Source of the DNA: a virus | Reading direction: 5' to 3' (one strand) | Virus record (IMG/VR): IMGVR_UViG_3300032898_000017 | Span: 1 to 22,105 of that record | Length of the DNA stretch: 22,105 nucleotides | Shown: piece by piece, positions 1-6,151 of the stretch | How the letters are laid out: each line of letters begins with the position of its first letter | Numbering within the stretch: position 1 is the first letter of the stretch | The notes under the pieces: generated by a model | Databases searched by the model: none | Told to the model about the DNA's origin: nothing | The model's input: the letters and a program-made list of their open reading frames with translations, nothing else | Program-made: the position numbers and the translations under genes

Positions 1-132
1 GTTGCCTGCTGGAAGGATCATCCCGGTTGGCAAGTCGTGCTGCTGGATAACACCTGGGGTCTGCCCGTGGTGCCGCCCGGCCCCGGTCTCAAGGTAGCAC
101 CCGGTGCCTACAAGCGGGCGTGCGGCGGATGA
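1..132 (+). CDS. C-terminal end of an unidentified protein (partial)
   Basis: Frame 1 is open from the first base of the window to a TGA at 130-132, giving the last 43 residues of a protein that starts off the left edge. The piece is rich in Trp, Pro, Gly and Val and ends in Lys-Arg-Ala-Cys-Gly-Gly. I recognise no domain. The stop codon overlaps the ATG of the next gene in an ATGA (129-132). That junction type recurs across the window and is the main reason to call this real. It probably belongs to the same early/replication operon as the genes that follow. Confidence 0.5.
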   Translation, partial: VACWKDHPGWQVVLLDNTWGLPVVPPGPGLKVAPGAYKRACGG

Positions 133-326
133 CCATCGCCCCACCAATCGTGACCAAGGTCACCATCACCATCGCCTCGGCCGATGCCATCGAGCGCGGC
201 CGGGGTGCCCGAGTGCTTTCCTTCGAAACCGCGATGACCGCGAAGGAAACACACAATGCCCTCAGTGTCGTCGCGACCCTCCTCCGCAATTTCGTTCCCT
301 ATGAAAAGGACGTAAAACATGGCTGA
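129..326 (+). CDS. Small hypothetical protein (65 aa)
   Basis: The start is taken at ATG 129 because it forms an ATGA overlap with the upstream stop; a GTG at 120 is in frame but less likely. The 65-residue product has an N-terminal half rich in Ile, Val and Thr, then a charged C-terminal half. No membrane helix or known motif is visible. It ends inside the start region of the next gene, an 8-base overlap, so the three first genes look translationally coupled. No clear Shine-Dalgarno precedes it, which fits coupling to the upstream gene. Function unknown; the call rests on packing rather than homology. Confidence 0.5.
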   Translation: MTIAPPIVTKVTITIASADAIERGRGARVLSFETAMTAKETHNALSVVATLLRNFVPYEKDVKHG

Positions 327-777
327 AGACTCAACCTTCAACGCCGAACAGTTCGTCGGCATTGCGACGGACCAGGCCGGCGAGACCAAATTCTACCCCG
401 TCCCCGTCGGGGAGTACCTCGCCCAAATCGACAAGGTCGAAGCCCGCGGCGGCATCGACAAGAACGGTAACCCCTGGCGCGCCCTCGACATTTCGTGGGC
501 CATCCTCGACGACGGCGTGAAGGCCGAATTGCAAATGGAGAAGCCCACTGCCCGCCAGAACATCTTCGTCAACGTCACGCCGCAAGGCGGCCTCGATTGG
601 GGTCGGAACAAGAACATCGCCCTGGGCCGCCTCCGCGAAGCCGTCGGCCAGAACCGGCCCGGCCGGGCATGGTCTCCCACTCACCTCATGGGGCAGATGG
701 CCAAGGTCAACGTGATCCACGTGCCGGATCAAAATGGCGATCCCCGGGCGGAGGTCAACAAGGTCGCCTCAGCCTAA
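319..777 (+). CDS. DUF669-like phage protein, candidate single-stranded DNA-binding protein
   Basis: The product has 152 residues. An AAAAGGA Shine-Dalgarno at 304-310 sits 8 bases before ATG 319. The protein resembles phage DUF669-type proteins by eye: a 'PVPVGEYLAQIDKVEARGG' strand-turn near residues 27-46, a central segment 'PWRALDISWAILDDG' (about 52-66) typical of a beta-barrel core, then a region of about 85-120 listing Asn, Arg and Gly, and a final strand 'MAKVNVIHVPDQNGD'. DUF669 proteins often sit in phage recombination/replication clusters and are thought to bind single-stranded DNA. Its place immediately before a methyltransferase and DNA polymerase fits that role. The family assignment is from pattern recognition only; the binding function is inference. 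Confidence 0.6.
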   Translation: MAEDSTFNAEQFVGIATDQAGETKFYPVPVGEYLAQIDKVEARGGIDKNGNPWRALDISWAILDDGVKAELQMEKPTARQNIFVNVTPQGGLDWGRNKNIALGRLREAVGQNRPGRAWSPTHLMGQMAKVNVIHVPDQNGDPRAEVNKVASA

Positions 778-795
778 CCCCCACCCCTTCAATCC

Positions 796-817
796 CCCGG
801 CGGCATTGTCCGCCGGG
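796..817 (+). promoter_or_regulatory. 8-bp perfect hairpin just upstream of the ParB-methyltransferase gene
   Basis: CCCGGCGG at 796-803 pairs perfectly with CCGCCGGG at 810-817 around a 6-base loop. It lies in the only sizeable gap of the left block (778-832), 15 bases before the ATG at 833 and just before an AGGGAAAG Shine-Dalgarno (821-828). There is no T-run after it, so it is not a classical intrinsic terminator. It could slow RNA decay, mark an RNA processing site or tune translation of the methyltransferase. Confidence 0.5.
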
Positions 818-832
818 TCGAGGGAAAGCCCC

Positions 833-2239
833 ATGCCAATCCGCCGTATTGACGAAGTGTTTGTGCCCGAAGGCCGGGTCCGCAAAATCATCGACCCGCA
901 AGGGCTCGAAGACCTTATCAAGTCCATCCAGGAGGTGGGGCTGCTGCACCCCCCCGTGGTGGAGGAAAATGGTGCGTTGCTTGCCGGAGAGCGGCGGTTC
1001 CGCGCCCTCCAGTGCATTGCCGAGCGCGGTCTGACCCACCACTGCAACAAAAAGTGGTTGGCCCCCGGCCTCATCATGACGACCGACATCCGGGACCTCA
1101 CCCCGATCCAAAGGCTCCAAGCCGAGATCGAGGAAAACACCATCCGGATCGACATTTCGTGGCAGGAGAAGTCGGAGGCCACCGCGGCGTTGCACGAGCT
1201 TCGGACGATGCAAAAGGCCGAATCGACCCTCCCAGGATTGCCGCCGGTGCCCCAAACCCACGAGCAAACCGCCGCTGAAATTCGGGGCAAGCCGGCGGAG
1301 GAGGTCACCCGGGCCGAAGTCCGGGACGTGAAGGCCGACCTCTACGTCCAGGCGTGGCTCGCGCACCACCCCGGCGACAAGAGCGTTGCCGATGCGAAGT
1401 CCCGGGCCGAAGCCCTCAAGATGATCGAACTCCACCTCGAGGACGAGCATCGTGCCGCCCTGGGCCGCCGGTTCGTCACCCAGCGCCCCGGCAAGGGCCA
1501 CATCATCCAGCGGGCCGACATGTGTCAGGTCCTCCCCGACACCCCCGACAACATTTACGACGTCATCTGCACGGACCCCCCGTGGGGCCGAGGCGCCGAC
1601 GATTGGACCAACGGGACGTCCCTCCGCCGCCACACCTATCAGGACGATTTTCACACCTTCGAGCGAATCCACCTGTGCCTCGCCACCCACGGCTTTCGCG
1701 TTTGCAAACCCAAAGCGCATCTGTATTTGTTCTGCGCCTTCCAAGCGTTTGACGAACTGAGCAAGATGTTCCGCGCCTCGGGCTGGGACGTGTGGCCCCG
1801 TCCCCTCATCTGGTTCCGTCCATCGGGTGGTATTGCCCCCCGGCCCGAGCATGGTCCCCGCAACACCTATGAGTGCATCCTGTTCGCGAACAAGGGAGAC
1901 AAGCGTGTCCTCACCCTCAAGTCCGATGTCCTCATTTACTCTAAACCTGCGGTGGACCTGCGAGCCGCCGGAAAGCCTGTCGGAGTCGTATATGACTTGC
2001 TTTCTCGAAGTGTATTGCCCGGTGACGAGGTGTTGGACCCGTGTTGCGGCAGTGGACCTATCCTGCCGGCCGCAAATGCGCTTAAGTGCCGCGCCACGTG
2101 TTACGACGTCGCGGACGACGCCATTGGCCTCGCCTCCGGCCGGATCGACGAGACCTACGCTCACACTGAAGCCACGGTCTCGTTCCCAACGACCCGGGAA
2201 CGGGCCGGGATGAAGGTGGCAAAGGTGGCGGAGGGTTGA
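833..2239 (+). CDS. ParB-like domain fused to a DNA methyltransferase
   Basis: The start is ATG 833 (468 aa) because AGGGAAAG at 821-828 is a good Shine-Dalgarno; the frame is open further upstream but runs into the previous gene. Residues 1-110 look like a ParB/Srx N-terminal domain, with 'LIKSIQEVGLLHPPVV' and the GERR box at 52-55. A charged helical linker follows. The methyltransferase part carries the catalytic DPPW box at 248-251 and the S-adenosylmethionine site 'LDPCCGSG' at 401-408. The catalytic box before the SAM site is the permuted beta-class order. DPPW favours N6-adenine methylation, though N4-cytosine is not excluded. Phage enzymes of this kind often protect phage DNA from host restriction. 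No restriction nuclease is next to it. It sits 3 bases before the polymerase gene, so the two are probably co-expressed. Confidence 0.85.
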   Translation: MPIRRIDEVFVPEGRVRKIIDPQGLEDLIKSIQEVGLLHPPVVEENGALLAGERRFRALQCIAERGLTHHCNKKWLAPGLIMTTDIRDLTPIQRLQAEIEENTIRIDISWQEKSEATAALHELRTMQKAESTLPGLPPVPQTHEQTAAEIRGKPAEEVTRAEVRDVKADLYVQAWLAHHPGDKSVADAKSRAEALKMIELHLEDEHRAALGRRFVTQRPGKGHIIQRADMCQVLPDTPDNIYDVICTDPPWGRGADDWTNGTSLRRHTYQDDFHTFERIHLCLATHGFRVCKPKAHLYLFCAFQAFDELSKMFRASGWDVWPRPLIWFRPSGGIAPRPEHGPRNTYECILFANKGDKRVLTLKSDVLIYSKPAVDLRAAGKPVGVVYDLLSRSVLPGDEVLDPCCGSGPILPAANALKCRATCYDVADDAIGLASGRIDETYAHTEATVSFPTTRERAGMKVAKVAEG

Positions 2240-2242
2240 ACA

Positions 2243-3967
2243 ATGCCCAATGACACCGTGGATACATTGCTCACTCTCCCGCCCTCCGCCTCCTTCCGCC
2301 CCATCGAGAGCGGGAGTCCATCGTCCCCCATCTGGATCATCGGCGAGGCGCCCGGCGGCGAGGAAATAGCACAACGCCGGCCCTTCGTCGGGGCCAGCGG
2401 CCAACTGCTCACCCAACTATTGCTCGAAACGGGCTTCGCCCGCCATCAATGCTTCATCACAAATGTCTGCCACGAACGCCCGCCCGAGCAGGTCAAGAAT
2501 GGAAAGGTCATCCGGGATGACATCAGTACCTTCTTCCTCACCAAAACCGAGGCCCGACGACGATTGGTATCGGAGGTATTGGGACGTTACCCCTTGCCTC
2601 CCGTGGTGTCCGGCCGTAATCACCTCATCAACCTCCTCGCTCTACATCGTCCCCAACTCATTCTCGCCTTCGGCAACACCGCCCTCTGGGCGCTCACCGG
2701 CCACACCGGCATCCTCAAGTGGCGAGGCTCCGTCCTCACCGCCACCGAAACCCCCCAGCCATTCACCAAGCTGATCCCCACCGCCCACCCGGCGGCCGTT
2801 CTCCGCGAGTACCCCCTCCGCAACATTGTGTTGCAAGACCTCCGCCGGGCCAAGCGCGAGAGCGCCTTCCCCGAGGTCCGCAAGCCGGCGTGGCAATTCA
2901 TCGTCCGCCCCACCGCTGACACCGCCATCGACTACCTCAACGGCCTATTCCGCAGGCTGACGTGGGGGCGCCAGACCTTTGCCTGCGACATCGAAACCCG
3001 CCGGGGCCAGATCGCCTGCGTCGGCATCGCCCAATCGGAAACCGAAGCGATTTGCATTCCCCTCATGTGTGTCGAGCGGTCGGAGGGCTACTTCTCTCCC
3101 GACGAAGAGCGATCCATCATCCTCCTCCTCCGCGCCGTCCTCTCTCACCCCAACGCCCGCATCGTGTTCCAAAATGGCGCCTACGACCTGCAATACTTTG
3201 CCAAGCAATACGGCTTCCTCCCCCGCATCCAGGACGACACGATGCTGATGCAGCATGTGTGCTTTCCCGGCCTGCGAAAGGGCCTCGACTTCCTCTCCAG
3301 CCTCTATTGCCGATACCACCGCTACTGGAAGGATGATGGGAAAACGTGGGACGACTCAATCAACGAGGAACAGCTTTGGACCTACAACTGCGAGGATTGC
3401 GTCCGCACATTTGAATGCTGGCAGGTGTTGACCGAGGTGGTGCGTGCCCGTGGCCTGACCGATCAATACCACTTCCAGATGCAGGAACTGTTCCCCATCG
3501 TCCTCCGAATGATGCTCCGCGGTATCGCCTTCGACAGCGACCGCCGGGCGTCCGTCCAACGTGACCTCGAAGCCTTCCGCCTCAATGCCCAGGACTGGCT
3601 CGATCGCGCCCTCGGCCACACGATCAACGTCGAGTCCTCGGCCCAAATGCAGCGCCTTTTCTACGAGGACCTGCGGGTGCCGACAATATTGCACCGCAAG
3701 ACCAAGCGCCCCACGTTGGACGACGAGGCCCTCGACCGGATTGCCCGCCAACAGCCCCTTTTGGCCCTCCTGATCCAGCACATCCGCGACATTCGCAGCG
3801 CCAACACCGCCCTCGAGAACGTGTTGACCGCCCGCGTATCGCCGGATGGTCGATCCCGCTCCACCATCAACATGGCCGGGGCGGAGACCTTCCGCTTTTC
3901 CTCCTCCGAGGATGCTTTCGGCTTCGGCTTCAACATGCAAAACATCACGAAGGGAGATGAAGCATGA
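2243..3967 (+). CDS. Uracil-DNA glycosylase / 3'-5' exonuclease / N-terminal half of family A DNA polymerase
   Basis: The 574-residue product has three parts. Residues 28-205 resemble a family 4-type uracil-DNA glycosylase: 'GEAPGGEE' at 34-41, 'PFVG' at 47-50 and 'PTAHPAAVLR' at 179-188. The N-terminal CxxC of iron-sulphur family 4 enzymes is absent. Residues 240-400 are a DnaQ/Pol I-type proofreading exonuclease with all catalytic residues: D249 and E251, N311 and D315, Y381 and D385. Residues 410-570 match the Pol I thumb and the start of the palm, ending with 'ETFRFSSS' (R551) and 'NMQNI' (564-568). The frame then stops, so palm motif A, the fingers and motif C are missing here. They are encoded by the separate gene at 4156. 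The two products together would make a full polymerase. The TGA forms an ATGA with the next micro-ORF. The glycosylase could remove or sense uracil ahead of synthesis; that role is inference. Confidence 0.88.
   Translation: MPNDTVDTLLTLPPSASFRPIESGSPSSPIWIIGEAPGGEEIAQRRPFVGASGQLLTQLLLETGFARHQCFITNVCHERPPEQVKNGKVIRDDISTFFLTKTEARRRLVSEVLGRYPLPPVVSGRNHLINLLALHRPQLILAFGNTALWALTGHTGILKWRGSVLTATETPQPFTKLIPTAHPAAVLREYPLRNIVLQDLRRAKRESAFPEVRKPAWQFIVRPTADTAIDYLNGLFRRLTWGRQTFACDIETRRGQIACVGIAQSETEAICIPLMCVERSEGYFSPDEERSIILLLRAVLSHPNARIVFQNGAYDLQYFAKQYGFLPRIQDDTMLMQHVCFPGLRKGLDFLSSLYCRYHRYWKDDGKTWDDSINEEQLWTYNCEDCVRTFECWQVLTEVVRARGLTDQYHFQMQELFPIVLRMMLRGIAFDSDRRASVQRDLEAFRLNAQDWLDRALGHTINVESSAQMQRLFYEDLRVPTILHRKTKRPTLDDEALDRIARQQPLLALLIQHIRDIRSANTALENVLTARVSPDGRSRSTINMAGAETFRFSSSEDAFGFGFNMQNITKGDEA
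3949..3957 (+). promoter_or_regulatory. Strong Shine-Dalgarno for the first micro-ORF
   Basis: GAAGGGAGA lies inside the last codons of the polymerase N-half and ends 6 bases before ATG 3964. It is one of the best ribosome binding sites in the window. It supports translation of the 31-codon micro-ORF that begins in the ATGA overlap. Confidence 0.65.
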
Positions 3968-4059
3968 CCCCCCAACAGTGCCTCGCTGCCCTCCTCTCCG
4001 TCATCCTCGCCCTCCTCGGCACCTACGTCCTCGTCGTCACCCTAACCTTCGGAGGCTAA
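3964..4059 (+). CDS. Micro-ORF 1: 31-aa single-pass membrane peptide
   Basis: ATG 3964 overlaps the TGA of the polymerase N-half (ATGA) and follows the strong Shine-Dalgarno at 3949-3957. The 31-residue product is polar for six residues, then almost wholly hydrophobic (Leu, Ala, Val, Ile) from about 7 to 28, ending in Gly-Gly. This is one predicted transmembrane helix. Codons are mostly C-ending, as in the surrounding phage genes. It lies in the 188-bp gap that separates the two halves of the DNA polymerase. I recognise no family. It could be a membrane tether for the replisome, a small inhibitor or a holin-like peptide; none of these is supported beyond its hydrophobicity. Confidence 0.55.
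   Translation: MTPQQCLAALLSVILALLGTYVLVVTLTFGG
4051..4055 (+). promoter_or_regulatory. Shine-Dalgarno GGAGG for the second micro-ORF
   Basis: GGAGG lies in the last codons of micro-ORF 1 and is separated from ATG 4061 by 5 bases. Its presence argues that the short reading frame downstream is translated and not a chance ORF. Confidence 0.6.
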
Positions 4060-4060
4060 T

Positions 4061-4150
4061 ATGCCCGCCACCTGGTTCACTTTCGGCTTCATCATGGGCG
4101 TCATCGCCACCACCACCGCCGCTGCCTGGTTCCTCTTGCTCCAAGGTTAA
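4061..4150 (+). CDS. Micro-ORF 2: 29-aa single-pass membrane peptide
   Basis: ATG 4061 lies one base after the TAA of micro-ORF 1 and 5 bases after GGAGG (4051-4055). The 29-residue product is hydrophobic from about residue 5 to 27, with several Phe, Trp, Ala and Thr residues, and reads as a single transmembrane helix. It has no charged residue at all. It is unlike micro-ORF 1 in sequence but alike in size and character, so the two may act as a pair. The stop at 4148-4150 is 5 bases before the ATG of the polymerase C-half, and AAGG at 4143-4146 inside this ORF can serve as the ribosome site for that gene. No family recognised. Confidence 0.5.
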   Translation: MPATWFTFGFIMGVIATTTAAAWFLLLQG

Positions 4151-4155
4151 CCCCC

Positions 4156-4911
4156 ATGCCCAAGTTGAAAATGCCCAACCTCCGCCGGATGTTCACCCCA
4201 GACCCCGATCACACGATCTTTGAGGTCGATCTCTCCGGCGCCGACGCCCGGGTTGTCGCGTGGGAAGCCAATGACGCCCCCCTCAAAGCCGCATTCCGCC
4301 AAAAGGTCGATATCCACGCCTTCAACGCCGAGGCAATTTGGCGGAAGGACGCTCCCCTTTCCCACTACAAGGATGATCGTTACCCCGAGCTTAAGAAGCT
4401 ACGGCAGCGCGCAAAAACGGCCATCCACGCCGTCGATTACGGCTGCAAAGAACGGACCCTCGCCGACCATATCCAGGTCTCCGTGACCGAAGCCGGCCGG
4501 TTCATCGACCGATGGTTCACCCTCCACCCCGGCATCCGCCAGTGGCAAAGCAACATCCAGCGCCAACTCTACGCCACATCCTCCGTCACCAATGTTTGGG
4601 GCTATTCCCGGCCCTATTTCGATCGGCCCAGCAGCCTCCTCCCCGACGCCCTCGCGTGGATCGGCCAATCCACCACTGCCATCGCGATCAACAAGCTCAT
4701 CGTCGCCCTCGACAAATCGGGTATCCCCCTCGACATTCTGCTGCAGACCCACGACAGCGTCACCTTCCAGGTATTCACCCCGTTGGTCCCGATCCATCTC
4801 CCGCGGCTGCGCGAACTGTGTCAGGTCACCGTCCCCTACGCCGACCCCCTCATCATGCCCTGCGACATCCAAACATCCGTCTCCTCGTGGGGCGAACTGG
4901 AGGCCGCCTAA
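4156..4911 (+). CDS. C-terminal (palm and fingers) half of family A DNA polymerase
   Basis: The 251-residue product supplies what the gene at 2243 lacks. Motif A is 'DLSGADAR' at 25-32 (catalytic D25; the Pol I Glu is Asp here). Motif B, the O-helix, has R83, K87, H91, Y95 and G96 in the spacing R-x3-K-x3-F-x3-YG of Pol I, with His at the Phe762/Tyr526 position. Motif C is 'QTHDSVTF' with H199 and D200. The protein begins with 'MPNLRRMFTPDP' (6-17), which in unsplit phage polymerases follows soon after the 'NLQNIP' box. The break therefore falls in a loop and loses almost nothing. With no exonuclease or thumb of its own, it must work with the upstream product. AAGG at 4143-4146 is a moderate ribosome site. 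Confidence 0.88.
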   Translation: MPKLKMPNLRRMFTPDPDHTIFEVDLSGADARVVAWEANDAPLKAAFRQKVDIHAFNAEAIWRKDAPLSHYKDDRYPELKKLRQRAKTAIHAVDYGCKERTLADHIQVSVTEAGRFIDRWFTLHPGIRQWQSNIQRQLYATSSVTNVWGYSRPYFDRPSSLLPDALAWIGQSTTAIAINKLIVALDKSGIPLDILLQTHDSVTFQVFTPLVPIHLPRLRELCQVTVPYADPLIMPCDIQTSVSSWGELEAA

Positions 4912-4929
4912 CAACGAGGCCCGCCGCAA

Positions 4930-6150
4930 ATGGCCCGCCACTTTCCGAATTGGATCACCGCCTATGAGGAATACACGCAGCATTCCGAAGCCCCCCTCGC
5001 TTTCCACCGTTGGACTGCCATCGCCACCATTGCTGGCGCCCTCCGGCGTCGGGTTCGCCTCGAGATGGGCTATTTCCGCTGGTTTCCCAACTTCTTCCTC
5101 TGTTTCGTCGCCCCACCCGGCATCGTCAGCAAGTCCACCACGGCCGACATCGGGATGGCCCTCCTCCGCCGGGTCCCCGGCATCAAGTTCGGACCCGGCG
5201 CCATAACGTGGCAAGCCCTCATCACGAGCCTCGTCGAAAGCCGCGAGGACTTCGCCATGCCCGATGGCACCTTCATGCCGATGTGCGCCATCACGGTCGT
5301 CGCGAGTGAACTCGGCACCTTCATCCAGCCGGGCGACCAATCAATGCTGAATGCCCTAACCCACCTCTGGGACGGGCAGGACGACCCATTCCGCAAGAGG
5401 ACCAAACATGATGGCGAAGAGATCGTTGCAAATCCCTGGATCAACCTCGTCGGTTGCACCACCCCGGCGTGGATCGCGGAGAACTTCAACAACTACTTCA
5501 TCGGGGGAGGCTTCGCGAGTCGGACGTTGTTCATCTTCGCCGAGCACAAAAGGCAGCTGGTTGCCTACCCGGCCGCCAAGATTTCTTCAAAACAGGCGCA
5601 GCTTGGAGATCGCCTTGTTGCAGATCTTGAACAAATTGCTGGCCTCTGTGGAAACTACGTCCTCTCCCCTGACGCTATCCGGTGGGGGGAAGACTGGTAT
5701 GCACGTCACCATTCATCAGATAATCCCCTCCGACTTGATCCTCGGTCCGGAGGCTACTTTGCTCGAAAGCAAACCCACGTTCATAAAACCGCAATGGTTC
5801 TGGCTGCTTGCCAAGGCAACAGTCTCACTATCGAGCGACACCACCTCGAGCAAGCCGTCGAATGGGTGACGGAACTCGAACCCAACATGCTGGCCGTTTT
5901 CGGCGAAATGGGGAAGGAGAAAATCACCGATCAAATGGCCCAGATCCTCAAACACATCCGCGAGGTCGGCCGGGTCCGTCGTCCCGACCTTTACTCGAAG
6001 TTCATAACCCAAATGGGCTACCCAACCTTCAACGATTGCGTTACCGGCCTCCAACAGGCCGGGCTGATCGAATTGGTGCAGGATGCCCAGGGGTTTGTCG
6101 TCAAATACCTCGGCCAGCAAATCGAAATGAAGCTCGAGGCGAAGAAGTGA
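4930..6150 (+). CDS. DUF3987-like P-loop protein, likely replicative helicase
   Basis: The 406-residue product resembles phage DUF3987-type helicase/primase-associated ATPases. Signs are the N-terminal 'HRWTAIATIAGALRRRV' (26-42), a Walker A-like loop 'APPGIVSKST' (61-70) where Ser replaces the usual Gly before the Lys, a Walker B-like strand ending in 'ASEL' (125-128), and 'CTTPAWIAE' (176-184) followed by 'GGGFASR' (192-198), whose Arg may be an arginine finger. The last 80 residues look like a winged helix ('RPDLYSKF', 'GLQQAGLIEL'). It is the last gene of the left block, next to the polymerase, so helicase loading or unwinding is the likely job. A tract at about 5575-5850 uses many more A/T-ending codons than the rest of the gene. 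Its stop is one base from the stop of the convergent gene. Confidence 0.7.
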   Translation: MARHFPNWITAYEEYTQHSEAPLAFHRWTAIATIAGALRRRVRLEMGYFRWFPNFFLCFVAPPGIVSKSTTADIGMALLRRVPGIKFGPGAITWQALITSLVESREDFAMPDGTFMPMCAITVVASELGTFIQPGDQSMLNALTHLWDGQDDPFRKRTKHDGEEIVANPWINLVGCTTPAWIAENFNNYFIGGGFASRTLFIFAEHKRQLVAYPAAKISSKQAQLGDRLVADLEQIAGLCGNYVLSPDAIRWGEDWYARHHSSDNPLRLDPRSGGYFARKQTHVHKTAMVLAACQGNSLTIERHHLEQAVEWVTELEPNMLAVFGEMGKEKITDQMAQILKHIREVGRVRRPDLYSKFITQMGYPTFNDCVTGLQQAGLIELVQDAQGFVVKYLGQQIEMKLEAKK

Positions 6151-6151
6151 C

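Noticed and set aside
755-2416. 553-codon open frame on the minus strand opposite the ParB-methyltransferase
   Set aside because: It is antisense to a gene with clear catalytic motifs. In GC-rich DNA with C/G third positions long antisense frames are common. The product has no recognisable domain.
3964-4155. Programmed ribosomal frameshift joining the polymerase halves
   Set aside because: The C-half frame is interrupted by a TAA at 4057-4059, so shifting near 3960 cannot reach 4156, and no slippery heptamer was seen at the end of the first half.
4399-5340. 313-codon minus-strand frame across the polymerase C-half and helicase
   Set aside because: It spans two confident plus-strand genes and has a Gly/Asp/Glu-rich composition typical of antisense shadows.
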